From contig JAUSPM010000123.1 of NCBI GenBank assembly GCA_030655675.1, positions 1-5,200 of the forward strand: DNA of 5,200 bases, given 5' to 3'. This document shows, one piece after another, positions 1 through 5,003 of the stretch. The stretch is from Methanosarcinaceae archaeon. Its GTDB lineage: Archaea > Halobacteriota > Methanosarcinia > Methanosarcinales > Methanosarcinaceae. Under the pieces are notes generated by a model. The model worked only from the letters and a program-made list of their open reading frames with translations, did no database searches and was not told the origin of the DNA. A program made the position numbers and the translations under genes. The first letter of the stretch is position 1. Each line of letters starts with the position of its first letter.

Positions 1-8
1 AACTTTTT

Positions 9-78
9 GCCACAGAGGACACAGAGAGCACAGAGAACGTAGCAACATTCCCTCTGTGTACTCTGTGCGCTCTGTGGC
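9..78. repeat. Inverted repeat of (CACAGAGNN)3 arms, REP-like element
   Basis: The left arm carries CACAGAG at 11-17, 20-26 and 29-35. The right arm carries its complement CTCTGTG at 52-58, 61-67 and 70-76. Each arm is therefore three heptamers at an exact 9-bp period, and the arms pair across a loop of roughly 36-51, with GCC/GGC caps at 9-11 and 76-78. The 2-nt spacers between heptamers differ, so the pairing is perfect in the heptamers and loose between them. The motif with its preceding T-rich GCCACAGAG start resembles a repeat I recall as scattered through many bacterial and archaeal genomes; that is memory, not a search. It lies in a gene-free flank and no transposase is visible. Confidence 0.85.
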
Positions 79-96
79 TGTCAGATATAGTTCTAA

Positions 97-149
97 ATTA
101 TACTTGCGGAGTAGTATAATGTGCAATAGCGCAACATTGCCACGGCAAT
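97..149. repeat. Two short palindromes in non-coding DNA
   Basis: ATTATACT (97-104) pairs perfectly with AGTATAAT (113-120) across an 8-nt loop. ATTGCC (136-141) pairs with GGCAAT (144-149) across 2 nt. Both lie just beyond the CACAGAG inverted repeat. They could be part of the same repeat element, a terminator for a gene outside the window, or chance structure in AT-rich DNA. No function can be assigned. Confidence 0.5.
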
Positions 150-316
150 ATAATCCAATTGACTGCGCTGATTTTGGTATAGACTGAAAAATATTCCTTC
201 CATAATTACTTTTTTTACAATCACCCGAATAAATTTAATCAATTGCCTGTGGTGTATAATTCACACCATTTGGAAGTGAATCAAACATCAACATGGAGTA
301 GCGGTCATTTGACGCT

Positions 317-516
317 ATATTACCACCAGAAGGGGATGAGGGTGGAATCCGGTGGAATCCGGTGGACTTCCGGGATTTGAAGCAATATCTGCTATCGGAC
401 TTATTGGTTTGGCGTACTACGTCCACAAGCGCAGAGTATGGGCAATTCATCAAATCAGCACATTTACGTATGCTGCGCTACTTTTTTTATTGTATATAAT
501 CTATAAGATTATGTAG
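317..516 (+). pseudogene. Decayed 3' end of a PGF-CTERM surface-protein gene
   Basis: Reading from 361 gives GGLPGFEAISAIGLIGL followed by AYYVHKRR. This is the layout of the PGF-CTERM tail: a Pro-Gly-Phe motif (codons at 370, 373 and 376), a hydrophobic helix and a basic cluster. In known families the tail directs processing of exported surface proteins by archaeosortase A. The frame is blocked upstream by TGA at 337-339. The Gly/Pro/Glu-rich linker that normally precedes PGF (PPEGDEGG) lies in another frame at 323-346. Removing the two 10-bp repeat copies at 341-360 would join them as EGDEGGLPGFEA. Further upstream this frame is closed by TAG at 299-301 and TAA at 257-259. Downstream it runs past the basic cluster for 27 more codons, including a second hydrophobic stretch, to TAG at 514-516. 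I read this as a remnant; no secreted N-terminal domain is visible. Confidence 0.5.
341..370. repeat. 10-bp tandem repeat inside the PGF-CTERM remnant
   Basis: GGTGGAATCC occurs at 341-350 and again at 351-360, followed by the related GGTGGACTTC at 361-370. The 20 bp contributed by the first two copies is not a multiple of three. It moves the upstream Glu/Gly-rich linker out of frame with the downstream PGF motif. Zero or three such copies would restore the frame. Slipped-strand copying is the simplest origin. Confidence 0.75.
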
Positions 517-593
517 TCCACGTTAATGCGAACGAAGTGAGCATTTTCTTGTTTTAAAAAAAGTGGTATTTGTTCAGACCTTTTTGATGCCGA

Positions 594-808
594 TACAATC
601 GGCCGTAGGCGGCACGTTCCTCCATCAATGAGATATTGCTTACTTTATTTGTGTTAACTCGCACCATATAATTGTAAATATGTGCCAAGAGAAAATAATC
701 ACTTACAATCGCATTAATTCGGAGAATACAATCTCACCATAGGGTGTCGGAAAAGTATATATTTATGGGGTCGGTGGTGCGGGATTGCGCCGCCTACGGC
801 GGTTGTAT
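594..808. repeat. Imperfect ~23-bp inverted repeat pair enclosing about 170 bp
   Basis: Positions 602-613 (GCCGTAGGCGGC) are the exact reverse complement of 789-800. The match extends outward with one gap and mismatches to include ATACAA at 593-598 and its complement TTGTAT at 803-808, giving about 23 bp between 594-616 and 786-808. The enclosed DNA is AT-rich and has no gene. The arrangement resembles the ends of a small non-autonomous element, but no target duplication was confirmed. Confidence 0.4.
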
Positions 809-863
809 TGGTTTTAGATCGAACTATATCATTTATGCAGATTTCTTACCGCAGATATACAAA

Positions 864-877
864 TACAAAAAATATTT
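864..877 (-). terminator. T-rich terminator candidate for the sepS-DUF169 unit
   Basis: On the minus strand, about 20 nt after the DUF169 stop, the sequence reads ATATTTTTTGTATTTG, with a run of six T (complement of 867-872). Archaeal RNA polymerase commonly terminates at U-rich tracts without needing a hairpin, so this is a reasonable transcript end. No strong stem precedes it. Confidence 0.45.
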
Positions 878-892
878 TCGGATACAGAGTTA

Positions 893-1516
893 TTACTCCA
901 ACGTATTCGGAATTTTACTCAATCCATCTTCAATTTTTTGGACAAATTCAACTCCAATTCCGAGCGGCACTTCATCATCCGAATACCCGCTGTGTTTGCG
1001 CGACCCCTTGCATCCAAAGGATAATCCCATCCCCTTCTCAAGAGCCAGTGCCGTGCAGTCTCCGCACACTGATGCCGCGCCGAGTGTATCTATAACAACC
1101 CGTGCGCCGCTTGTGTATGAATGCGCTTGCACAATGCGCATGGCTCGTTCAGGTGTCAGATATAGGATCAGCACATCGAATGTTCCGTTATTCTCTGACA
1201 ATGGCTCGATATTTATCGATCGATACGATTTCACAATTCTTGGAAGCGAATCGGACGCGCGCCGCGCCGCCTGCATGTCAACATACCTGCCGGATTTTAA
1301 GTAATAGTCATGCGGGGCACCATAGGGTGCACCAAGAACATACGCGCCCACGAGACAAATCTGTGCCGACACGGAAAAACTTTCGCCATGCCGCGCTTTT
1401 TGTATCATCTCGCAGTACAGCAGGTCGGATGGCTCGCCAGCGTCATGCTCATCAAATGTTATGCATACCGGTTCGCCGATTTCCATCAGGCTTGAGATAT
1501 TCGGCAGTATGTTCAT
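893..1516 (-). CDS. DUF169 family protein
   Basis: The 207-residue protein matches the DUF169 family (COG2043 type) by its conserved blocks. These include a C-x(18)-C block ending CLVGAYVLG (Cys35, Cys54) and CGDCTALAL (Cys151, Cys154). A third block has GCKGSRKHSGYSDDEVPLGI (Cys169 to about residue 186), where the G-C-x-G-S-R and acidic-E pattern is typical. The spaced cysteines suggest metal or cofactor binding, but the biochemical role of the family is not established to my knowledge. There is no signal peptide or membrane helix, so it is probably cytosolic. Its ATG (1514-1516) overlaps the sepS TGA (1513-1515) as ATGA. This indicates one mRNA with coupled translation and argues for this start over the internal Met11. 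The length is near the shorter end of the family and both ends look complete. The tie to sepS may hint at sulfur or cysteine metabolism; that is inference from position only. Confidence 0.88.
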   Translation of the reverse strand: MNILPNISSLMEIGEPVCITFDEHDAGEPSDLLYCEMIQKARHGESFSVSAQICLVGAYVLGAPYGAPHDYYLKSGRYVDMQAARRASDSLPRIVKSYRSINIEPLSENNGTFDVLILYLTPERAMRIVQAHSYTSGARVVIDTLGAASVCGDCTALALEKGMGLSFGCKGSRKHSGYSDDEVPLGIGVEFVQKIEDGLSKIPNTLE

Positions 1517-3132
1517 CCGATCGTTGCTCTAACCGTAGTAAACACAGGTCCGCGAATATCGATCTTTTTATTGTTACTTGTAATGAATCTCTGGGCAAGA
1601 GACTCAAGTTTGATATTGATCTCGGACGGAACTTTGATGATCCTTGCGCGTGTTTCCCATTCGGATTCACCGCTTGCGACTGCTTCTTCGATCTCAAACG
1701 CTGCCATCGCTGCAAATGCATCAATGAATCGGATGCCGGTGCGTGCTGAATCATTATCGAATGCTTTGCTCCATTTCTTCTGGTTTGGTAATCCAAGTAT
1801 ATCACTCTCGAATGCCAGGACCTCGTTAAAGGTAGCAGGGCCACATAGTTTAGTATCCGCTTCAGGTTCAATGACTGCAACTTTTACAGACTTGTTGCCA
1901 ATCTTTCCTTCCCATGCTGCAAATTCACAGGGACTTGGCTCGGAACCGTGCAGTTCACACTGCTTCACGATCGCTTCTGCAATTTCCTGTCCTTCTGATG
2001 TTATTGGTCTTTTATCGATAAACACCATCTTTGCGAGTTCATTGTCCTTCATTTTCCATTCAGAGTACTGCGCAATTTGTGGATAAGTGAGTGCGCGAAC
2101 ATCTGTTGCATCATGGAGGATCATGGCAAGCCGCTCAACCCCGAGTCCGAGGTTCATTACAGGATATGGTATGTTGTACTGCGCGAGTGCTGTCGGTGAA
2201 TATATCCCGAATGTTGCGACTTCTATCCAGCCGTCAGAGTATTTTGTTTTCGAGCCAACAAGTTTTGGATGGAATGCGAACACTTCGATCTGAGTGTCGG
2301 GCACATAGTATTTGCTGCGTTTCTCATCAGGTCTGAACTGGAACTTCTCGAACCCGAACTGGGACAGCAGTCCCTGTGCCACAGCCTTTCCATGATCGAC
2401 TGTAACATTTTCATCCATTATCACACAGGATGCTGAATAATAAGTCATAAGTCTTGAAGCATCTTCCTGCTGTTCTCTCCTGAAACAGCGGTCGATCGAG
2501 AAAAATCGGAACGGTGGATTATTGCGTTCAAGCACAGACTCAAGCGAGATGAACCATCCTGATGTCATGTGGCTTCGCAGGGTCTTGCCTGATGATTGTG
2601 CCACAAGTTCCTTGAACTCAGGGAATACCTGATCGATCATTTCAACTACCAGAGAATCTGAGACTTCCAGTTTTCCTGCAATCTCAGGAACAAGATCGTC
2701 GCCTTCGACTTCACCCTTCTTATATGAATGCAGGACCTTGCGAATAACATCGATGCCCTCATCACCAATATCGCCAAGTATTTCCTTGATCTGATCGATA
2801 CGTTCATCCGATATCCCTACATTCGGGCGCGGTAATCCTGCCAGATAGAAACACCTGTCAAGCACTGCAAGAGCCTCATGTCCGAACTGCTTGTGTACCT
2901 CTCGCTCGTCCACGATAAGAGGGTTCATCATCTCTTCAAATCCCATTCGCAGATATGCTTCCCTCATCTTTGCGATCGTATCATACACAGGATGTGGTTT
3001 TCCAAAAGCAATCGATGTGCGAGGGTATTGTTCATCGGGAGTTGATCTGTGTATCAGGTCGGCCCCCATATTCCATGCAGTATCAAAATCCATTTTTGCC
3101 GCTTTTTTTATTTCTTCAGGATCAAATTTCAT
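1513..3132 (-). CDS. sepS: O-phosphoseryl-tRNA synthetase (SepRS)
   Basis: This cytosolic class II aminoacyl-tRNA synthetase charges tRNA-Cys with O-phosphoserine. SepCysS (not in this window) then converts the product to Cys-tRNA-Cys. The 539-residue length is normal for the family. Motif 1 lies around residues 61-84 (MGFEEMMNPLIVDEREVHKQ). HMTSGWF is at 188-194. Motif 2 is around 209-228, with FRRE at 217-220. Motif 3 is NLGLGVERLAMIL at 327-339, with the class II Gly-x-Glu-Arg and catalytic Arg334. His188, Thr190, Ser233, Ser235 and Asn327 sit where, as I recall from archaeal SepRS structures, the phosphoserine pocket lies; a structural alignment should confirm this. An insertion with helices (about 105-180) precedes HMTSGWF, and residues from about 360 on form the C-terminal region for anticodon recognition. 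The ATG at 3132 begins MKFDPEEIKK, a typical SepRS start, with a weak GGGG at 3140-3143 upstream. DUF169 follows with a 4-bp overlap. Confidence 0.97.
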   Translation of the reverse strand: MKFDPEEIKKAAKMDFDTAWNMGADLIHRSTPDEQYPRTSIAFGKPHPVYDTIAKMREAYLRMGFEEMMNPLIVDEREVHKQFGHEALAVLDRCFYLAGLPRPNVGISDERIDQIKEILGDIGDEGIDVIRKVLHSYKKGEVEGDDLVPEIAGKLEVSDSLVVEMIDQVFPEFKELVAQSSGKTLRSHMTSGWFISLESVLERNNPPFRFFSIDRCFRREQQEDASRLMTYYSASCVIMDENVTVDHGKAVAQGLLSQFGFEKFQFRPDEKRSKYYVPDTQIEVFAFHPKLVGSKTKYSDGWIEVATFGIYSPTALAQYNIPYPVMNLGLGVERLAMILHDATDVRALTYPQIAQYSEWKMKDNELAKMVFIDKRPITSEGQEIAEAIVKQCELHGSEPSPCEFAAWEGKIGNKSVKVAVIEPEADTKLCGPATFNEVLAFESDILGLPNQKKWSKAFDNDSARTGIRFIDAFAAMAAFEIEEAVASGESEWETRARIIKVPSEINIKLESLAQRFITSNNKKIDIRGPVFTTVRATIG

Positions 3133-3218
3133 CGTAAGTCCCCATTGTTTGTAATTGTTATAAGGTAATTGTCAAGTTTGTATGATGTTTGTATAATGTT
3201 AGTATAATTTTTTTTCCG
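3133..3218 (-). promoter_or_regulatory. sepS upstream region with TATA-like box
   Basis: This 86-bp gap separates the translin stop from the sepS start on the same strand. TTATAA at 3158-3163 sits about 28 bp before the sepS ATG, which would give a very short or absent leader. The three 11-bp repeats further upstream (3176-3208) each contain TTATAC- or TCATAC-like sequence and could supply earlier TATA boxes with a leader of some 40 nt. After the translin stop the minus strand reads A8, not T8. I therefore see no terminator between the genes, and read-through from translin into sepS is possible. Confidence 0.5.
3176..3208. repeat. Three tandem 11-bp direct repeats before sepS
   Basis: The units are GTTTGTATGAT (3176-3186), GTTTGTATAAT (3187-3197) and GTTAGTATAAT (3198-3208). 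On the sense strand of sepS they read ATTATACTAAC, ATTATACAAAC and ATCATACAAAC. Spacing of 11 bp places each unit on nearly the same face of the helix. They start about 13 bp upstream of the TATA-like box at 3158-3163, where archaeal activators usually bind. A cis-regulatory array is plausible; simple AT-rich slippage is the alternative. Confidence 0.8.
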
Positions 3219-3878
3219 TCATTCAAATCGTGATTCGAATTTTTTCATCGTCTGCTCAAGTTTCTGCTGCCTTGTCGCATTGGTCAGGTCACCACGTGTC
3301 CGTTCGATCAAAGACCTTGCTACATCGCTCTTTCGCCGAAGTCCGCGTGTGATGGCATCGGGATAATCGAACATCATTAGTGTTGAATACATATCATCCA
3401 TGATATCTAAAAACCGATCTCCTTTTTGTGGCATGTCCTGCCTGATAAGATCAAGTATATGTCGTCGGAGTTCTCCTACCACGTCCCCAAGACCATTAAG
3501 GTATGCTGCATATGTAACGCCAAGTTCTTGTGGTGAGGGCAGTGTATCGCTATTGCTATCGTTATCAATAGCGTTATCGTTCTCATTGGTCAACAGATTA
3601 TGTAGGATAGCACATTCTACAAATTCCTGCTGTGCATGTTCCACGAATCCGCTGTAATATATATCAGGATGGTCTGTAAGTTTTAGGTCGATATCTTCAA
3701 GAACATTTCGTGCATTTTTGAGTAACATTGCAGCCTTGTCAATGTCTCCCCTGTGGATGTGGCGTATTGCTGTGCCACAGGTACGGACTACCTCGCGCGA
3801 CAGGCTCAAGCCGGATTCACGTGCTTTATCCTTAGCTTCAAAATTTTGCTGTATGTCTGCTGCAATTTCGTTTATCAT
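3219..3878 (-). CDS. Translin/TRAX-family RNA-binding protein, likely RNase
   Basis: The 219-residue, mainly helical protein belongs to the archaeal translin family (COG2178 type). Archaeal members form octameric shells related to eukaryotic C3PO, in which TRAX-type subunits cut RNA using clustered acidic residues. The TRAX catalytic pattern E-x2-E followed by D-x3-E is present. Glu85 and Glu88 are in QEFVECAIL, and Asp132 and Glu136 are in GLGDVVGELRRH, so the protein is probably active. The conserved PSPQELGVTYAAYLNGL (115-131) leads into the second pair. Just before it, residues 97-112 form an Asn/Asp/Ser-rich stretch longer than the short turn I expect here; its DNA contains an 8-bp inverted repeat (3548-3555 with 3566-3573). 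No strong Shine-Dalgarno precedes ATG 3878. It lies 86 bp upstream of sepS on the same strand and is divergent from a small gene. A purely RNA-binding role cannot be excluded. Confidence 0.92.
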   Translation of the reverse strand: MINEIAADIQQNFEAKDKARESGLSLSREVVRTCGTAIRHIHRGDIDKAAMLLKNARNVLEDIDLKLTDHPDIYYSGFVEHAQQEFVECAILHNLLTNENDNAIDNDSNSDTLPSPQELGVTYAAYLNGLGDVVGELRRHILDLIRQDMPQKGDRFLDIMDDMYSTLMMFDYPDAITRGLRRKSDVARSLIERTRGDLTNATRQQKLEQTMKKFESRFE

Positions 3879-3944
3879 AACGAGTGTGTATCATTCACAA
3901 TCTTTTATATTGATTGCTATCTTTATATGGAATTGTGATTGAAA
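3879..3944. promoter_or_regulatory. Compact divergent promoter with dyad symmetry
   Basis: This 66-bp region serves the translin gene (minus) and the small gene at 3945 (plus). TTTTATAT at 3903-3910 suits the plus gene and would start transcription near 3930-3934. CATATAAAG, the complement of 3921-3929, suits the minus gene with a start near 3899. TCATTCACAAT at 3891-3901 is matched in inverse orientation by ATTGTGATTGA at 3932-3942 (10 of 11). The centre of this dyad, about 3916.5, coincides with the midpoint of the two TATA boxes. A dimeric regulator touching both start regions is a reasonable hypothesis. Confidence 0.55.
3935..3939 (+). promoter_or_regulatory. Shine-Dalgarno GTGAT that sets the start at 3945
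   Basis: GTGAT matches the archaeal 16S anti-Shine-Dalgarno (AUCAC) and lies 5 nt before ATG 3945. It overlaps the alternative in-frame TTG at 3939, so ATG 3945 is the better start. The same bases form part of the right dyad arm at 3932-3942. Confidence 0.65.
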
Positions 3945-4154
3945 ATGGATCGTAAATACGTAATAGAATCAAAAGGATACGTGGATGATGACGGAAATAG
4001 AACGCATGATTCCTGGACTTCAATCGTGGAGGACATTAAAATTGAAGATGGTTTTGTCAAGTTCATTCCGGTAGATGGGGAACATGCAGGTTTAAAACAC
4101 TATATCACATTCTGCAATATCCACATTGTACGTGAATGTTCTGAATCGGAGTGA
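3945..4154 (+). CDS. Small acidic hypothetical protein, 69 aa
   Basis: I do not recognise this protein. It begins MDRKYVIESKGYVDDDGNRT and ends IHIVRECSESE. It is acidic, with no signal peptide, membrane helix or metal-binding cysteine cluster; its two cysteines (in TFCNIHIV and RECSE) are about 10 residues apart. Alternating polar and hydrophobic residues (YVIESKGYV, VKFIPV, HYITFCNIHIV) suggest a small beta-rich fold. Three features support a real gene: a TATA-like box at 3903-3910, a GTGAT Shine-Dalgarno 5 nt before ATG, and a 20-bp palindrome that covers the TGA at 4152-4154. An in-frame TTG at 3939 would add two residues but overlaps the Shine-Dalgarno. It shares a divergent promoter region with the translin gene, so co-regulation is possible. 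Its role is unknown. Confidence 0.75.
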   Translation: MDRKYVIESKGYVDDDGNRTHDSWTSIVEDIKIEDGFVKFIPVDGEHAGLKHYITFCNIHIVRECSESE

Positions 4155-4165
4155 ATTCACTCCGA
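4146..4165. terminator. Perfect 20-bp palindrome between convergent genes
   Basis: TCGGAGTGAATTCACTCCGA is its own reverse complement. It contains the last codons and the TGA (4152-4154) of the plus-strand small gene. It also lies 10 bp beyond the stop of the minus-strand UPF0147 gene (4176-4178). A hairpin here could mark the 3' end of both convergent transcripts. AAATTT follows on the plus side but there is no long T-run, so termination is likely but not certain; a protein-binding site is the alternative. Confidence 0.55.
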
Positions 4166-4175
4166 AATTTAAATA

Positions 4176-4445
4176 TCACTCATCCACAGGGATTGTTTCA
4201 AGTTGGCTTGCAACATTCCAGACAAGTGTTCTTGTGTGGAGCGGAATATTCGGATCATTGCTGATATTTTCAAGGATGGATATACAGGACGATGTGCGCA
4301 TAAACAGTGATTCATCTTCTTTTCGAAGTGTAACCAGGATCTCATTTGCAGAGCGTCGTATATTTCTTGGTACTGAGTTGTCGTTTGCGATGTGGTCTAA
4401 GACTTGTATGGATTGCTTGATAACTTCTTGAGGATTTACTGACAT
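4176..4445 (-). CDS. UPF0147 family protein
   Basis: The 89-residue protein matches the archaeal UPF0147 family (COG1698 type) almost throughout. The signature blocks are [15 protein letters not shown] (21-35) and [22 protein letters not shown] (from residue 62). It looks all-helical, soluble and cytosolic, and the family has no established function. Residues 15-40 and 57-82 resemble each other: both run I/V-L-D/E-x-I-x-N-D-x-x-V/I-P and continue into an Arg-containing helix. This suggests two HEAT-like helical repeats about 42 residues apart. ATG 4445 is chosen because GGTGAT at 4450-4455 is an excellent Shine-Dalgarno; the upstream in-frame GTG at 4452-4454 lies inside it. The gene is convergent with the 69-residue gene and divergent from the UPF0148 gene. 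Confidence 0.93.
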   Translation of the reverse strand: MSVNPQEVIKQSIQVLDHIANDNSVPRNIRRSANEILVTLRKEDESLFMRTSSCISILENISNDPNIPLHTRTLVWNVASQLETIPVDE

Positions 4446-4449
4446 TTGG

Positions 4450-4455
4450 ATCACC
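4450..4455 (-). promoter_or_regulatory. Shine-Dalgarno GGTGAT deciding the UPF0147 start
   Basis: On the minus strand GGTGATCCAA directly precedes ATG 4445. GGTGAT is a full match to the archaeal anti-Shine-Dalgarno and is 4 nt from the ATG. It rules against the GTG at 4452-4454, which would lie within the ribosome-binding site. Confidence 0.85.
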
Positions 4456-4574
4456 TTAGGATTAATAGAAAGTGAAATTTAAAACGAGTATTACTTAAGG
4501 CATCTTTAAGTAATTGTATGTTATAAAAAGACTTTCGTTCATATAAGTCTATCACTTTAATAAAGAGGATAATC
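4456..4574. promoter_or_regulatory. Divergent promoters of UPF0147 and UPF0148 with inverted repeat
   Basis: For the minus gene, TTTTAAAT (complement of 4477-4484) is a TATA-like box about 35 bp before its ATG. For the plus gene, TTATAAAAA near 4520-4529 would start transcription around 4550. AGAGGAT at 4564-4570 gives a Shine-Dalgarno 4 nt before ATG 4575. Between the two boxes, ATTACTTAA (4490-4498) pairs perfectly with TTAAGTAAT (4506-4514) across 7 nt. This could be an operator able to affect both promoters, since it lies upstream of each. Confidence 0.55.
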
Positions 4575-4991
4575 ATGAATTCTGATGACGAACAGGTAAG
4601 AAAGATATCAAAAATGCTCGAACTTGGTGGAACAATGCTTGCAGAACACTGCAACACCTGCGGTTCACCAAAGTTTCGCTATCATGGTAATGTGATATGC
4701 CCGGTGTGTAATGTGAGGGAAGAGGGACAGTCAGAGCAAGCTCCTATGACCCCTACAATCTCTGCTTCGACATCGGCACCACAGTCAAGACATGAATCTC
4801 AAAAAATAAGCGCTCCAAAGGCTGTTGTGTCCAGTGGTGCGATGCTGCCACTTGAAGAACTCATATTAAAAAAGATAACCGATATTGCGAATTCCATGCA
4901 GGATGAAACAGATCCGCGCCGTATATCTGAACAACTGGACATCATAGAACGTGGGCTGGATATAATCGTACAATTAAAGGACATCGGATGA
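4575..4991 (+). CDS. UPF0148 family zinc-ribbon protein (autoantigen p27-like)
   Basis: The 138-residue protein fits the UPF0148 family (COG1645 type), which shares its domain with the human Sjogren's syndrome/scleroderma autoantigen 1. The N-terminal helix (about residues 5-23, KISKMLELGGTMLAEHC) runs into a zinc ribbon. Its ligands are Cys26 and Cys29 (CNTC) and Cys42 and Cys45 (CPVC), in the pattern C-x2-C-x12-C-x2-C. Residues about 50-88 are a Ser/Pro/Ala/Gln-rich flexible linker, and 90-136 form probable amphipathic helices. The function of the family is not established; the ribbon suggests nucleic-acid or protein contact. ATG 4575 follows AGAGGAT with a 4-nt gap, and the helix starts soon after, as in relatives. 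It is a single gene divergent from UPF0147, with no signal peptide or membrane segment. Confidence 0.92.
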   Translation: MNSDDEQVRKISKMLELGGTMLAEHCNTCGSPKFRYHGNVICPVCNVREEGQSEQAPMTPTISASTSAPQSRHESQKISAPKAVVSSGAMLPLEELILKKITDIANSMQDETDPRRISEQLDIIERGLDIIVQLKDIG

Positions 4992-5003
4992 CTGTTTTGT
5001 TTA
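4992..5003 (+). terminator. T-rich stretch after the UPF0148 stop
   Basis: CTGTTTTGTTTA follows the TGA at 4989-4991 directly. Seven of its twelve bases or more are T, interrupted by G, so it could serve as a weak archaeal U-tract terminator. No stem precedes it. Confidence 0.3.

Larger units (their letters stand above)
517..892. other. Non-coding flank, no gene recognised
   Basis: No credible coding frame is present; the plus-strand open frames entering DUF169 from here are antisense to it. The stretch holds a 6-bp hairpin at 589-603 (GCCGAT, loop ACA, ATCGGC), a TATA-like run at 756-766 and a GC-rich hairpin at 790-802 (CCGCC, loop TAC, GGCGG). The last lies about 90 nt beyond the DUF169 stop on the minus strand and has no T-run after it. 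A small RNA cannot be excluded, but nothing identifies one. Confidence 0.6.

Noticed and set aside
9..78. CRISPR array
   Set aside because: The repeat units are only 7 bp with 2-bp spacers and are arranged as an inverted pair, unlike CRISPR repeats and spacers.
299..301. In-frame TAG in the linker frame of the PGF-CTERM remnant as possible pyrrolysine codon
   Set aside because: Other stops (TAA at 257-259) and the repeat frameshift indicate decay, and nothing else suggests recoding.
235..453. 72-codon minus-strand open frame in the left flank
   Set aside because: No ribosome-binding site or family resemblance is visible, and the opposite strand gives a convincing PGF-CTERM tail.
744..1304. 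186-codon plus-strand open frame opposite DUF169
   Set aside because: It is antisense to a gene with clear family blocks, starts at a GTG without a ribosome-binding site and has no recognisable domain; it is a shadow frame.
735..1329. Exact 12-bp repeat CACCATAGGGTG at 735-746 and 1318-1329
   Set aside because: One shared 12-mer is expected by chance in a window this long, the second copy is inside coding sequence, and the match does not extend.
1102..1749. 215-codon plus-strand open frame across the DUF169-sepS junction
   Set aside because: It crosses two well-supported minus-strand genes and its Cys/Arg/Ser-rich translation resembles no family.
4451..4657. 68-codon minus-strand open frame opposite the UPF0148 start
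   Set aside because: It overlaps the divergent promoters and the antisense of the zinc-ribbon N-terminus, and its composition is that of reversed intergenic AT-rich DNA.
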